Source: Nesterenkonia sp. Act20 (lineage in GTDB: Bacteria > Actinomycetota > Actinomycetes > Actinomycetales > Micrococcaceae). From it: a stretch of 64,000 bases of DNA. The stretch's first letter is position 1, and each line of letters starts with the position of its first letter. Positions 53,348 to 64,000 of the stretch are shown here, one piece after another. The notes below the pieces were generated by a model. It was not told the DNA's origin and did no database searches. It saw only the letters and a program-made list of their open reading frames with translations. The position numbers and the translations under genes are program-made. The stretch is from positions 1,394,391-1,458,390 of the forward strand of contig NZ_JADPQH010000001.1 in NCBI RefSeq assembly GCF_019173455.1, read 5' to 3'.

Positions 53348-54235
53348 TCAGGAGTTCTCGGCCGACCTCCTGATGAAGGTGAGGTCGAAGATCCTTCGAC
53401 CGACGTTCAGCGCCTTGGTCTCGAAGTCGGTCTGTGCACGACCCGCAAACCTGGGCGCCCAGCCGCCCTCGTCGTCGCGGGCCTCCTGAAGGTCGAGCGG
53501 CTGCGGCTCCTTGCCCATGGACTGTGCGTCAAGATCGTACAGGCGCACCTGCGTCAGCGCAGAGTCCTCACCGGAACGCTCCCCCGCATGCGGATTGATG
53601 AACTGCGGCGAGGCACCGAGGACCTCGCGCATCTGCACGGCGTAGCCGGACCAGTCGGTGGCGAGACGAAAGACACCGCCCTCGGGCAGCACCCGCGCCA
53701 CCTTCTCGAGGAATCCGGCGTCGATCAGTCGGCGCTTGTTGTGCTTCTTCTTATGCCACGGGTCGGGGAAGAAGATCCAGACCTCTGAGACCTCGCCGGG
53801 GTTGAAGAGCTGGTCGAGGACCTCGGGCGCGTTCGCCACAGCGACCCGGACATTGCGCAGGCCTTCGCGGCGGAGTCGACTCACCAGCTGCGCGGCGCCG
53901 GGCTTATAGACCTCGACGGCCAGGAAGTCGGTCTCCGGGTTCGCCGCGGCGGCGTGCGCCACTGCCTCACCGGAGCCGGAGCCGATCTCTACGATGAGCG
54001 GCGCGGTGCGGCCGAACTCCGCGGCCCAGTCGATCGTGAATCCTTCCGCCACGGAGGTGTCACGCTCCCCGTGGGGGATGTCCAGCAGCTCATGGCCCAG
54101 CGCCGCGTCCCAGGTCCGCTGGTAGCTGGGCTTGAGCCGGTTGCTGCGGCGCACGAAGGACAGCGGTCGGCGCATCGGGAGGTCGGAGGCCGACTGGGAG
54201 GTGTCGGACGAAGGGGTGTCGGGCTGGAAAGTCAC
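53348..54235 (-). CDS. trmB: tRNA (guanine-N7-)-methyltransferase
   Basis: A 295-residue TrmB making m7G46 in tRNA. The SAM site is VEIGSGSGEAVAHAAA, and the signature WIFFPDPWHKKKHNKRRL is nearly diagnostic. A disordered N-terminus of about 30 residues precedes RSNRLKPSYQRTWD. Start GTG 54235, 2 bp after the penicillin-binding protein stop, so co-transcribed. Confidence 0.95.
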   Translation of the reverse strand: MTFQPDTPSSDTSQSASDLPMRRPLSFVRRSNRLKPSYQRTWDAALGHELLDIPHGERDTSVAEGFTIDWAAEFGRTAPLIVEIGSGSGEAVAHAAAANPETDFLAVEVYKPGAAQLVSRLRREGLRNVRVAVANAPEVLDQLFNPGEVSEVWIFFPDPWHKKKHNKRRLIDAGFLEKVARVLPEGGVFRLATDWSGYAVQMREVLGASPQFINPHAGERSGEDSALTQVRLYDLDAQSMGKEPQPLDLQEARDDEGGWAPRFAGRAQTDFETKALNVGRRIFDLTFIRRSAENS

Positions 54236-54237
54236 CG

Positions 54238-56181
54238 CTACAGGATAGCGGAGGCGCCCTCGAGGAACTCCTGGAGCAGCGGGCCGTTGGTGGATCCACC
54301 GAACTCGCCCTCCTCCAGGAAGATCGCCACGGCGAGGTCCCCCTGCATGGCGATGGCCCAGGTGTGGGAGTAGGCGTCGTCGCCCTCGCCGCGCTCCGCC
54401 GTACCGGTCTTCGCATAGATCGGCTCGCCCGGCACGTCCCCCATGGACTCCAGGGAGCCGAAGTTCACGGTGTCGGTCATCAGCGTGCGCAGGTCTTCTG
54501 CCTCCTGCTCGGTGACGCCGCCCTCCGGGGCTTCCGGCGCCTCCTCGGGCACCACGAGGTGGGGCTGGATGGTCTTCCCCGCCGCGATGGAAGCCGTGAC
54601 CGTGGCCATCCCCAAGGTGGAGGCTTCCACATTGCCCTGACCGAAGAGGTTGGAGGCGTGGAGATTCTCCTCGGAATCCGAGGGGATCGAGCCCATGCGG
54701 GCTGGGACGCCGATGCTGGGATCCTCGCGCAGCCCAAGATCCACCGCGGCCTGGTGGACCTCTTCGGAGGTCACATCGTCATAGGCGTCGGCGAAGACGG
54801 TGTTGCAGGAGACCGCCACCGCATCGCGAAACTCGATGGTGCCGAGGTACGCCGCAGGGAAGCCGGAGTAGTTGCCGAACTGCTGCCCGTTCACCGTGGT
54901 GCCTTCGGTGCATTCCACGGAGGACTCCGGCGTGAGACCGCTGCGGAGCATCGCCAGGGATGAGACCACCTTGAAGGTGGAGCCCGGAGCGTAGGTGGAC
55001 TGAGTGGCGACCGGCACGTATCCGCCTTCGGGGTCATGGCTGGCGGCTGCAAGGATGCCGCCGTCGGAGGGGCGGATGGCGACGATGCCGGCCGTGGTGT
55101 CCTGGTCGTCGGCGATGTCCTGGGCGAGGTTCTGCAGCCGCGGCACCATCGTGGTGTCGAGGTCCTCACCGGGTTCGGGCTCCACGGCGAACTGCGTCTC
55201 GCCGTTGAACTGGATCTCCATGCCCGGGGTTCCGCGCAGCGTGTCCTCGTAGGCGGCCTGGATCCCAGTGAGGCCCACCGTGTCTCCCACCGAGAGGCTC
55301 GGATCGGACTCGAGGATCTCTGCGGTGACCGGCCCCACCCGCCCCAACAGCAGCGGGGCGAAATCACGCGAATCGGCCAGCGGCATCTGGTCATAGATTG
55401 AGGCGGCGCCGGGGATCTGTTCGACCTCGGTGGCGGTGACCTCACTCTCCTCGCGGCGCAGCGTGATCGCCTCGACGAAAGCCATCTCACCTCCGGCCAC
55501 GACGATGTCTGCATAGTCTCCCGGGTCCCGGCCGACCAGCTCGGCAAGCTCCTCCGCGGAAGAGCGCAGCGTGTCCTCGTCGGCCGGCTCCCCGTCCTGC
55601 GCAAGCTGGCCCTTGTCGATGCCGAGCCGCACCACGTCCCGGTTGTAGACCATCGCACGTCCGTCATCGTCCATGATGCGGCCGCGGTCGGCCGAGGTGG
55701 TCACCAGGTCCAGCGTCTGGTCTCCGGTGTAGTCCGGGAAGATGATCTCTGGGGTGCCCTCCACGGACCAGGTCTCGGCCTCCTGGTCATAGACGAGTTC
55801 AGCCGAGGTGTCGTAGGTCCAGCTCTCCCCGTCGATGCCCAGGTCGTCGAGCTCCCAGGTGTGCTGCAGTTCGACGGTGGCGGTGACCGGACGTGGGGAT
55901 TCCTCCCCCGGCTCATCCAAGGTGATCTCACCTGTGGTGACCGTGGGGTCGATCTCTCCGAGCGGCTCATGCAGGTTCTCCACGGCGGCGGCCAGGGATG
56001 CCGCGTCGCCGGAGGCGAAGCCCACCTCGGAGAAGTCTCCCGTGCTCACGGCGGTGGCCAGCGACTCTGCGGCGTCGTCGACCGTCTCGGAGGGTTCAGC
56101 GCTGCAGCTTGCAAGCATCAGGACTGTCGCAGCTCCCAGGGCACCGACGGAGATGGATCGGGGGAGCTTCGAAACAGACAT
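54238..56181 (-). CDS. class B penicillin-binding protein with MecA_N domain, lipoprotein
   Basis: A 647-residue cell-wall transpeptidase. Signal peptide with lipobox LASC. An NTF2-like MecA_N domain covers about 30-155, a dimerisation region 160-340, and the transpeptidase 360-645. Catalytic motifs are STFK (401-404), SCN (458-460) and KTGT (591-594). The layout resembles PBP2a/PBP3-type enzymes and Mycobacterium PbpA-like proteins, but with lipid anchoring instead of a membrane helix. ATG 56181 follows GATACT by 7 nt, a leaderless pattern; ATG 56217 is the alternative. Confidence 0.88.
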   Translation of the reverse strand: MSVSKLPRSISVGALGAATVLMLASCSAEPSETVDDAAESLATAVSTGDFSEVGFASGDAASLAAAVENLHEPLGEIDPTVTTGEITLDEPGEESPRPVTATVELQHTWELDDLGIDGESWTYDTSAELVYDQEAETWSVEGTPEIIFPDYTGDQTLDLVTTSADRGRIMDDDGRAMVYNRDVVRLGIDKGQLAQDGEPADEDTLRSSAEELAELVGRDPGDYADIVVAGGEMAFVEAITLRREESEVTATEVEQIPGAASIYDQMPLADSRDFAPLLLGRVGPVTAEILESDPSLSVGDTVGLTGIQAAYEDTLRGTPGMEIQFNGETQFAVEPEPGEDLDTTMVPRLQNLAQDIADDQDTTAGIVAIRPSDGGILAAASHDPEGGYVPVATQSTYAPGSTFKVVSSLAMLRSGLTPESSVECTEGTTVNGQQFGNYSGFPAAYLGTIEFRDAVAVSCNTVFADAYDDVTSEEVHQAAVDLGLREDPSIGVPARMGSIPSDSEENLHASNLFGQGNVEASTLGMATVTASIAAGKTIQPHLVVPEEAPEAPEGGVTEQEAEDLRTLMTDTVNFGSLESMGDVPGEPIYAKTGTAERGEGDDAYSHTWAIAMQGDLAVAIFLEEGEFGGSTNGPLLQEFLEGASAIL

Positions 56182-56263
56182 GTCCTCCAGTATCCCGGGG
56201 ACCACCTCTCGGGACATGGAGGACTCGCTGAGTGCAGGTCAGACGCCTGTCCGGAGGAACAAT

Positions 56264-56734
56264 TCAGCGACGGCGCGGGGCCGGCTCCCACAGGACCAGC
56301 GCCTGGGTGTTGGCTCGGGGCCGGCGCCCGCGGGCCACCGTGACCACGTCCCCATGAGGGCCGACGGCGAAGATCCGGGGCTTGGTGGAGTGCCGTTCGG
56401 ATTCGCGCAGCTCGTGGCGGAGCACGTCTACGGTCTCTTCCAGGACCTCCACCCGGTTCTGCAGCTCGAGGATCCGTCGGATGCCTTCCAGCGAGACGCC
56501 CTCCTGGGAGAGCTGCTGGATCTGGCGGAGCTGCTCGACGTTGTACGGGGAGTATCTGCGGTGACGTCCGCCCTGGCGGCGTGGGGTGACCAGACCGATG
56601 CGGTCATACTGGCGCAGGGTCTGGGGGTGCATATCGGCGAGCTCGGCCGCCACGGAGATGACGAACATCGGCGCATGCCGCTGGTCCGCCTCGAGCATCC
56701 GAGCGTCGAGCCTCATCCGAGCATCCATGATCAC
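56264..56734 (-). CDS. hspR: heat-shock repressor HspR (MerR family)
   Basis: A 156-residue MerR-type regulator. The winged HTH is [39 protein letters not shown], read as consecutive parts, followed by a coiled coil over about 85-115. HspR binds HAIR elements with DnaK as co-repressor. GTG 56734 overlaps the dnaJ stop as GTGA; ATG 56728 is an alternative. Matching HAIR elements lie before dnaK. Confidence 0.94.
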   Translation of the reverse strand: MIMDARMRLDARMLEADQRHAPMFVISVAAELADMHPQTLRQYDRIGLVTPRRQGGRHRRYSPYNVEQLRQIQQLSQEGVSLEGIRRILELQNRVEVLEETVDVLRHELRESERHSTKPRIFAVGPHGDVVTVARGRRPRANTQALVLWEPAPRRR

Positions 56735-57738
56735 AGCACCGCCTTGGCCTCTAGGCCTTTCCGGGGATCGATCCCCTTGGTGGCCTTCGCATACGCCTTG
56801 ATCGCGTCCAGGGCCTCGTCGGGAAGATCCTTCGGCACCTGGACCTCGACGGTCACCAGCATATCGCCGGAGACTTCGCGGCCCTTCTCTCTGCGGCGCA
56901 CGCCGTGTCCCTTGAGACGCAGCACCCGACCGGACGCTGTGCCCGCCGGAATCTTGATGTGCACCTTCTCGCCATGCACAGTGGGCACCTGGACGTTGGT
57001 GCCCAGCGCCGCCTCGTCGAAGGCCACCGGAAGGTGAATGCGAATATCGTCGTCCACCCGTTCAAAGAACTTGTGTGGGGAGATCGCCACCTCGACGAGC
57101 AGATCACCGGAGCCCCCGGGGCCGCGCTGACCCTTGCCCTTGACCCGGACCTTCTGTCCGGCGCGGATCCCTGCAGGGATCCGGACGTCGATGACGCTTC
57201 CATTGGGCTCACGGAGCCCCACGGTGGTTCCGCGAATGGAACCACCGAAGGAGATCGTGGTCTTGGAGGTGCGGTCAGCCCCCTTGGCGGGCGCGCCGCC
57301 CCCGCCGAATCGGCCACCGAAGCCGCCGCCGCCAAAGCCTCCGCCACCGAAGATGTCGGAGAGGTCGGGGCCGCCTGCGGACTGGCTGCCGCCTCCGCGA
57401 CCGAAGCCGCCGCCGGAGCCGCCGTTGAAGAGGTTTCCGAAGAGATCCTCGAAACCTCCGCCCGCTCCGCCGGGGCCCGGGCCACCCGAGAATCGGGCGC
57501 CCGAGCCCATGGCGCGGACGGCGTCGTACTGTTCGCGCTGTTTCTTGTCACCCAGCACGGAGTGGGCCTCGGCGATGTCCTTGAACCTCTGCTCGGAGGC
57601 ATCATCCCCGGGGTTCTTATCGGGATGATGCTTCCGAGCGAGCTTCCGGTACGCCTTCTTGATGTCCTCCTCGGAGGCATCGCGGGAGACGCCGAGGATG
57701 GCATAGAAATCTTTATCGATCCAGTCCTGTGAGGCCAT
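56731..57738 (-). CDS. dnaJ: DnaJ co-chaperone without zinc finger (CbpA-like)
   Basis: A 335-residue type II J-protein. The J-domain (residues 8-75) has the HPDKNP motif. A long Gly/Phe-rich region spans about 80-160, and two beta-barrel substrate domains follow. The CxxCxGxG zinc repeats are absent. It stimulates DnaK. This form is the usual partner in the actinobacterial dnaK operon. Confidence 0.93.
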   Translation of the reverse strand: MASQDWIDKDFYAILGVSRDASEEDIKKAYRKLARKHHPDKNPGDDASEQRFKDIAEAHSVLGDKKQREQYDAVRAMGSGARFSGGPGPGGAGGGFEDLFGNLFNGGSGGGFGRGGGSQSAGGPDLSDIFGGGGFGGGGFGGRFGGGGAPAKGADRTSKTTISFGGSIRGTTVGLREPNGSVIDVRIPAGIRAGQKVRVKGKGQRGPGGSGDLLVEVAISPHKFFERVDDDIRIHLPVAFDEAALGTNVQVPTVHGEKVHIKIPAGTASGRVLRLKGHGVRRREKGREVSGDMLVTVEVQVPKDLPDEALDAIKAYAKATKGIDPRKGLEAKAVL

Positions 57739-57767
57739 GGCGCCTCCCTCCTTCCTTGTTTCTCGGT

Positions 57768-58604
57768 TCAGCTCTGGGCAGGTCCTGAGGAGACCATCAC
57801 CTGGGCCGCCCGAAGCAGGCGGTCACCGTGGCGGTAGCCGGCACGCAGCACGACGGCCACATGGTCGGCGGGGATCTCCTCATGAGGCTGGGCCATGATG
57901 GCTTCGTGCTGGTTGGGATCGAAGGCTTCACCGATCTCCCCCACCACCACGAGGCCCTGCTGCTGCAGCACCGACTCGAGCCGTGAGGCGATGTGGGCGA
58001 AGGGGCCCTCCTCGAGATCGCCCGCCTGGCGGGCCGCGGAGATGTCGTCCAGAACCGGAAGCAGCTCGGTGACGAGCTGGCCCTTGGTCCGGTCGCGCTC
58101 TGTGGCCCGATCTCGCTCCACGCGGCGACGATAATTCACATACTCAGCCTGGAGTCGCTGCAGGTCAGCCTGCAGCTCCGCTTCGCGCACAGCGTCCTCG
58201 GCAGTGTCTGCCTCATCCTCTGATGCCATAGCCGCCTCGGCGATCTCCTCCTCCTCGGTGCCGCGGAGGAACTCATCCGCTGCTTCGATGCGCTCCTCGG
58301 GTTCAGTCTCGACACCGCCGGTGATGCCTTCGTCACCGGTCACCTGCTGCAGCTCCGGCTCCTCGGCGACCCGGGGGTCGAGATCCTCGGAGGAGACGCC
58401 TGCGGCCTCTTCCTCGGTGACCGGATCGCCGGCCGCGCCGTAGTTCTCGGCGTTGCCCTCGGCTGACATCGTCTCGGTGTCCTGCGCGTCCTCCACGGGA
58501 AGGTCCTGCAGGATCTTCTCAGCCTGAGCCAAGGGGTCCTGCACCGGGTCCTGTTCCTCGGGCTCTTCGCCGCTGGGGACCTCAGGGTTCTTATGATCTG
58601 CCAT
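57768..58604 (-). CDS. grpE: nucleotide exchange factor GrpE
   Basis: A 278-residue GrpE, longer than the usual 180-220 because of an acidic N-terminal extension of about 125 residues rich in Glu, Asp and Ala. The GrpE coiled coil starts near [23 protein letters not shown], and the beta domain has [12 protein letters not shown] and [17 protein letters not shown]. It exchanges ADP on DnaK. Only 12 bp separate it from dnaK. Confidence 0.95.
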   Translation of the reverse strand: MADHKNPEVPSGEEPEEQDPVQDPLAQAEKILQDLPVEDAQDTETMSAEGNAENYGAAGDPVTEEEAAGVSSEDLDPRVAEEPELQQVTGDEGITGGVETEPEERIEAADEFLRGTEEEEIAEAAMASEDEADTAEDAVREAELQADLQRLQAEYVNYRRRVERDRATERDRTKGQLVTELLPVLDDISAARQAGDLEEGPFAHIASRLESVLQQQGLVVVGEIGEAFDPNQHEAIMAQPHEEIPADHVAVVLRAGYRHGDRLLRAAQVMVSSGPAQS

Positions 58605-58616
58605 GAGTCAGACCCC

Positions 58617-60467
<1,851 letters not shown>

Positions 60468-60501
60468 ACGAACTCCTTTCGAGAGCTGAGTCGAGAGCTG
60501 C

Positions 60502-60522
60502 GTTGAGCGAACTACGCTCAAG
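60502..60522. promoter_or_regulatory. HAIR element 1 (HspR operator)
   Basis: GTTGAGC-N7-GCTCAAG compared with the HAIR consensus CTTGAGT-N7-ACTCAAG. It lies just after the dnaK -10, over the expected transcription start. Confidence 0.85.
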
Positions 60523-60549
60523 TCTTATCCTCGTTCGACGCGGTGTCAA
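60522..60549 (-). promoter_or_regulatory. dnaK promoter
   Basis: On the minus strand, -35 TTGACA (60544-60549), a 16-bp spacer and -10 TAAGAC (60522-60527). The promoter is flanked by the two HAIR elements. Confidence 0.7.
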
Positions 60550-60554
60550 ACTGA

Positions 60555-60575
60555 CTTGAGTGAAGTCGACTCAAC
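60555..60575. promoter_or_regulatory. HAIR element 2 (HspR operator)
   Basis: CTTGAGT-N7-ACTCAAC, one base from the HAIR consensus, placed just upstream of the dnaK -35. Together with HAIR 1 it brackets the promoter. Confidence 0.85.
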
Positions 60576-60703
60576 TTCTACTCCCGGTCCAACCACACCC
60601 CCATGGAATCCATTCCCGGAGCCTGCACACGGCTTCCGCAGCGCCTCTCCGAGCAGCACCCCTCCAGGCGGTGTCGATGCTGGGCTCACCGAGGGGGTGA
60701 GAC

Positions 60704-60746
60704 CAGAGCGGGCCCAGCTCCTCGGAAGGAGTCTGGGCCCGCTCTG
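60704..60746 (-). terminator. strong hairpin terminator after gabD
   Basis: A perfect 14-bp stem, CAGAGCGGGCCCAG (60704-60717) with CTGGGCCCGCTCTG (60733-60746). The apical CTCCT/AGGAG stem adds 5 bp after one unpaired T. It lies 44 bp beyond the gabD stop and also insulates the dnaK control region. No T-run. In the 323-bp gap between dnaK and gabD (60468-60790) this and the HAIR/promoter block are all I see. Confidence 0.75.
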
Positions 60747-60790
60747 CCAGGAGGATCAGACCTGCCTCGCCGGGATCCTCACCGCGCTGT

Positions 60791-62269
60791 TCACATGGCG
60801 ATGCCGATGTACTTGGTCTCGAGGAACTCCTCGATGCCGATGTCACCGCCCTCGCGACCCAGTCCGGACTCCTTGATTCCGCCGAAGGGGGCAGCCGGAT
60901 TGGAGACGGCGCCCTGGTTCAGGCCCACCATTCCGGACTCCACGGCTTCGGCCACTCGGATGCCGCGGCGCAGGCTCTCCGTATAGACGTAGTTGACCAG
61001 ACCGTACTCAGTGGCGTTGATCCACTCGACGACCTCCTCCTCGGTGTCAAAGGCGGTCAGAGGAGCCACGGGTCCGAAGATCTCCTCATCCCGCATCCGC
61101 GCGCCCTCAGGAATGTCGGTGAGGACCGTGGGCGGATAGAAGTAGCCCTCGCGGTCCACCGGCTTGCCTCCGAGCAGCACCTTCGCGCCGCCGTCGACCG
61201 CGTCGGTGACCAGCTCATCGACCTTGTTCAGCTGCTTGGCGTCCACCAGCGGGCCGACGCGCACGCCGTCCTCCACACCGCGGCCCAGCGGCAGCTTCTC
61301 CAGCTCGGCAGAGAGCTTCTGAGCGAATTCATCCATCACGCTGCGGTGGACGAAGATGCGGTTGGCCGCCGTGCAGGCCTCTCCGGTGTTGCGCATCTTG
61401 GCCAGCAGCGCGCCCTGCACCGCAGCCTCGAGATCGGCGTCTTCGAAGACCACGAAACCTGCGTTGCCGCCAAGCTCCATGGAGGTGCGCAGAACATGCT
61501 GCGAGGCCTGCTCGAGCAGCTTTCGTCCGACACCGGTGGACCCGGTGAAGGAGAGCTTGCGAGCGATGCCCGAACGGATGAGCGGCTCCATGACCTTGCC
61601 CGAGGTCGAGGTCACCAGGATGTTGACCGCTCCGGCGGGCAGTCCCGCCTCATGCAGTATGTCTGCGAGCGCCAGCATGGAGAGCGGGGTCAGCTCAGCA
61701 GGCTTGAGCACGGAGGTGCAGCCCGCGGCGATCGCCGGCCCCAGCTTGCGCGTGCCCATGGCCAGCGGGAAGTTCCACGGGGTGATGAGGATGGAGGGCC
61801 CCACCGGCTGCTTCGAGACGAGGAAGCGCGCATTGCCGGCGGGAGCGGTCTGGTAGCTCCCGCTGATCCGGGTCGCCTCCTCGGCGAAGTGCCGGAAGAA
61901 CTCTGCGGCGTAGGTGACCTCGCCGTAGGAGTCGCTGAGCGGCTTGCCCATCTCCAGGGTCATCAGCAGCGCGAGGTCATCCTTGCGCTCATGCATGAGC
62001 TCGAAGGCGCGCATCAAGATGTTCGCTCGTTCCCGCGGCGCCATCGCCGCGAGTCCGGGCTGGGCGGCCTCGGCTGCCTTCAACGCGTCCCATCCGTCCT
62101 GCTCGGAGGCGTCGGCGACGGTGCAGAGCGGCTTGCCGGTGGAGGGGTCGATGACCTCCAAGGTGGCCTTGCCCTCGGCGTCCACCCACTCTCCATTGAT
62201 GTAGAGCTGCTTCGGCACAGCCTGGATCAGGCTGGCCTCGCGTTCCGCAGTGATGGTCTGTTCTGCCAT
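60791..62269 (-). CDS. gabD: NAD(P)-dependent succinate-semialdehyde dehydrogenase
   Basis: A 492-residue aldehyde dehydrogenase oxidising succinate semialdehyde, from GABA, to succinate. PWNFPLAMGTRKLGPAIAAGC, FTGSTGVGR, MELGGNAGFVVFEDAD (Glu265) and NTGEACTAANR (Cys299) are typical, and SNPAAPFGGIKESGLGREGG is the GabD-type end. Divergent from the gabT-like gene, which supports a GABA pathway. Other aldehydes remain possible. Confidence 0.9.
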   Translation of the reverse strand: MAEQTITAEREASLIQAVPKQLYINGEWVDAEGKATLEVIDPSTGKPLCTVADASEQDGWDALKAAEAAQPGLAAMAPRERANILMRAFELMHERKDDLALLMTLEMGKPLSDSYGEVTYAAEFFRHFAEEATRISGSYQTAPAGNARFLVSKQPVGPSILITPWNFPLAMGTRKLGPAIAAGCTSVLKPAELTPLSMLALADILHEAGLPAGAVNILVTSTSGKVMEPLIRSGIARKLSFTGSTGVGRKLLEQASQHVLRTSMELGGNAGFVVFEDADLEAAVQGALLAKMRNTGEACTAANRIFVHRSVMDEFAQKLSAELEKLPLGRGVEDGVRVGPLVDAKQLNKVDELVTDAVDGGAKVLLGGKPVDREGYFYPPTVLTDIPEGARMRDEEIFGPVAPLTAFDTEEEVVEWINATEYGLVNYVYTESLRRGIRVAEAVESGMVGLNQGAVSNPAAPFGGIKESGLGREGGDIGIEEFLETKYIGIAM

Positions 62270-62469
62270 GTGTCCTCCTCAAGAGGTGTACCGGGCGTCG
62301 GTGGGCCTGCTCGCTCAGCCTACGCCGCCCGCCTGCCCGGGTCATCCGGGTTGTTCGGGTTGCGTCAGCGGTTCGAATGACACCGGCGGGTCACGCTGCG
62401 CCGGCGGGTCCTGGTCACCTGCTGCACTGGTCATGTGCCGCTATGCGCGCTAGCCTAGTCCGGACGCAA

Positions 62470-62483
62470 GATTGTCAACAATC
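62470..62483. promoter_or_regulatory. inverted repeat before gabT
   Basis: GATTGT-CA-ACAATC: perfect 6-bp arms, 16 bp before the gabT ATG and just after TAGCCTAG. The TTGT..ACAA form resembles operators of GntR/FCD regulators, but no regulator gene adjoins. The remainder of the 229-bp divergent gap is GC-rich without other motifs. Confidence 0.45.
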
Positions 62484-62498
62484 CGAAAGGTGCACACG

Positions 62499-63797
62499 AT
62501 GGCGACCCTCTCCCCCCTCCTGAAGCAGGCAACTCCCGTGGTCGCGACACGGGGTGAGGGAGTGTGGCTCTACGACGAGTCCGGGCAGCCGCACCTCGAC
62601 TTCACCGCAGGCATCGGCGTGACGAGCACCGGACACTGCCACCCGCGGGTGGTCGCCGCGGCGCAGGAGCAGGTCGGTCAGCTCATCCATGGCCAGTACA
62701 CGACGATCATGCATCAGCCCCTGCTCCAGCTCACCGAGAAGCTCTCCGAGGTGCTGCCGGTCGGCCTGGACTCCGTCTTCTTCTCCAACTCCGGATCCGA
62801 GGCTGCCGAGGCCGCCCTGCGGCTCGCCCGCCAGGCCACCGGGCGTCCGAACATCGTGGTCTTCCAGGGCGGGTTCCACGGCCGCACGGTGGCCGCGGCA
62901 TCGATGACCACCTCGGGCACCAAGTTCCGGGCAGGATTCAGCCCGCTGATGTCCGGGGTGATGGTCGCCCCGTTCCCGAACCCCAGCCACTACCGCGAGT
63001 ACGGCTGGGACCAGGAGCAGGCCACTGATTTCGCGCTCCATGAGCTGGACCTGCTGCTGCAGACGCAGTCGAATCCAGCAGACACCGCCGCCTTCATGGT
63101 GGAGCCGGTGCTCGGTGAGGGCGGCTACGTCCCGGGCAACGAGCGCTTCTTCGCGGGCCTGCGCGAACGGGCGGATCGGCACGGGATCCTGCTGATCGTC
63201 GACGAGGTGCAGACCGGATTCGGGCGCACCGGCAGGTTCTGGGGCCACGAGCACTTCAGCCCGGAGGGCGCCAAGCCGCTGGCGGACATCATGATGTTCG
63301 CCAAGGGCATCGCCTCCGGCTTCCCCATCTCCGGCATCGCGGCCTCGGCCGAGCTCATGGCCAAAGCCTGGCCGGGCTCGCAGGGAGGAACCTACGGCGC
63401 CAATGCGGTGGCCTGTGCCGCGGCGGTGGCGACGCTCGACGTGATCGCCGATGAGGGCCTGGTGGAGAACTCTGCCGTCCGCGGCGAGCAGCTCCGGGCG
63501 GGACTGCGCGAGGTGGCGGCGACCGCGAATGAGACCGCGGGCGCGCAGCGCATCGCCGAGGTGCGCGGACTCGGCCTGATGGTGGGCAACGAGTTCCGCG
63601 ACGCCCACGGCGCCCCCGATCCGGCCACCGCGACGGCGGTGCAGCAGGAGGCGGCGCGGCGCGGTCTGCTGCTGCTGATCTGCGGCTCCTGGGGCGAGGT
63701 GGTGCGCTTCATCCCCGCGCTGGTGGTCTCCGAATCCGAGGTGGACCAGGCTGTCGCACTGTGGTCAGAGTCGGTGAGCGCCGTCCTCGGCGGCTGA
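62499..63797 (+). CDS. gabT: 4-aminobutyrate aminotransferase-like class III transaminase
   Basis: A 432-residue PLP-dependent class III aminotransferase. SNSGSEAAEAALRLAR, GFHGRTVAAASMTTSG, LLIVDEVQTGFGRTGRFWGHEH and the PLP lysine in MMFAKGIASGFP (Lys269) are typical. It moves the GABA amino group to 2-oxoglutarate, giving succinate semialdehyde for GabD. ATG 62499 has GAAAGG upstream; the earlier in-frame GTG-type start would cross the inverted repeat. Ornithine or other omega-amino substrates are alternatives. Confidence 0.88.
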   Translation: MATLSPLLKQATPVVATRGEGVWLYDESGQPHLDFTAGIGVTSTGHCHPRVVAAAQEQVGQLIHGQYTTIMHQPLLQLTEKLSEVLPVGLDSVFFSNSGSEAAEAALRLARQATGRPNIVVFQGGFHGRTVAAASMTTSGTKFRAGFSPLMSGVMVAPFPNPSHYREYGWDQEQATDFALHELDLLLQTQSNPADTAAFMVEPVLGEGGYVPGNERFFAGLRERADRHGILLIVDEVQTGFGRTGRFWGHEHFSPEGAKPLADIMMFAKGIASGFPISGIAASAELMAKAWPGSQGGTYGANAVACAAAVATLDVIADEGLVENSAVRGEQLRAGLREVAATANETAGAQRIAEVRGLGLMVGNEFRDAHGAPDPATATAVQQEAARRGLLLLICGSWGEVVRFIPALVVSESEVDQAVALWSESVSAVLGG

Positions 63798-63806
63798 GCC
63801 GCCGTA

Positions 63807-63832
63807 TCGCGAGTCAGGATCGCGAGCCAGGA
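63807..63832. repeat. two-copy 13-bp tandem repeat after gabT
   Basis: TCGCGAGTCAGGA (63807-63819) and TCGCGAGCCAGGA (63820-63832), 12 of 13 matching, starting 9 bp after the gabT stop. Confidence 0.65.
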
Positions 63833-63867
63833 GCGCGACGCTCGCGCCGAGAGCTGAAGCCTGGGGA

Positions 63868-64000
63868 CTACCAGACCCTGGAGGTGAGCCGCGGGTACTT
63901 CGGGGACATGTCATCCCCGGAGGAGGTGCCGGTGACCCGGCGCTTCAGCCACGGGTAGAGGTAGTCGCGGGTCCAGGTCACCTCACCCATGAGCCGCTCC
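63868..64000 (-). CDS. C-terminal end of an unidentified protein (N-terminus beyond window)
   Basis: An open frame of 43 codons runs in from the right edge to TAG at 63868. It reads ERLMGEVTWTRDYLYPWLKR, then RVTGTSSGDDMSPKYPRLTS and RVW. Codon use is GC-rich at third positions, as in the neighbours. The basic, aromatic tail would suit the cytosolic end of a membrane protein, and a GABA permease would fit the context, but neither is shown. It converges on gabT. Confidence 0.4.
   Translation of the reverse strand, partial: ERLMGEVTWTRDYLYPWLKRRVTGTSSGDDMSPKYPRLTSRVW

Noticed and set aside
53172-53489. A possible small gene between the BCCT and trmB genes
   Set aside because: Ser/Pro-rich, no ribosome site, overlaps the trmB end antisense.
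60468-60521. Longer dnaK N-terminus from position 60521
   Set aside because: It would place the HAIR 1 operator inside coding sequence and ignores the good ribosome site before ATG 60467.
60556-60876. A possible small gene between dnaK and gabD
   Set aside because: It would cross HAIR 2 and the strong hairpin and run into gabD; composition is not protein-like.

Overview
The window is a gene-dense, high-GC actinobacterial chromosome segment. It suggests the family Micrococcaceae, perhaps a Nesterenkonia- or Arthrobacter-like organism. The grounds are a C50-carotenoid gene cluster with split lycopene cyclase genes, HspR/HAIR control of dnaK, a SigK/RskA pair, strongly acidic exported proteins, a BCCT osmolyte transporter and many leaderless-looking promoters. 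The genus is inference. I see no tRNA, rRNA, CRISPR array, insertion sequence or prophage.

Layout. 1-5.4 kb: 2-oxo acid dehydrogenase E1 beta (cut by the window edge) and E1 alpha behind a HisC-type aminotransferase, a divergent YvlD-like membrane protein, and a two-gene module of a WXG100-like protein and a GYSQG serine hydrolase. 5.5-8.2 kb: purB, a hexapeptide acetyltransferase and a VOC protein. 8.2-12.9 kb: idi-crtB-crtI-crtYe-crtYf-crtEb on the minus strand, translationally coupled and without crtE. 13-18.7 kb: an SDR/DUF2867 protein, then a fasciclin lipoprotein, sigK, rskA and a membrane-anchored sulfite-oxidase-type molybdoenzyme. Two sites here read almost exactly like mycobacterial SigK promoters. 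18.7-25.3 kb: an aminotransferase, modA-modB without modC, a UvrA paralogue and rlmN. 25.3-29.7 kb: siderophore uptake (reductase, binding protein, two permeases) around an IdeR-like box; the matching ATPase lies 10 kb away at 39.5 kb.

29.7-42 kb: amidohydrolase, PaiB-like protein, M14 peptidase, bifunctional putA with a divergent double-HTH regulator, a RibD/DHFR-like reductase, fecE, and a DUF222-HNH protein with a LexA-like box on its promoter. 42-47 kb: a PhzF protein, copA-copZ divergent from csoR across a clear CsoR operator, and an EamA transporter. 47-53 kb: a His-tailed AztD-like zinc lipoprotein with a Zur-like site, a trans-aconitate methyltransferase, a CPBP-family protein that has lost most catalytic residues, an orphan winged helix and a BCCT transporter. 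53-56 kb: trmB and a MecA_N-type penicillin-binding lipoprotein. 56-60.6 kb: dnaK-grpE-dnaJ-hspR with two HAIR elements flanking the promoter. 60.8-63.8 kb: gabD and gabT, divergent, for GABA breakdown.

The observations I would follow first are the predicted SigK regulon, the WXG100-like/GYSQG-hydrolase pair, and short tandem repeats sitting exactly on stop codons. At three loci those repeats place TGA in all three frames.
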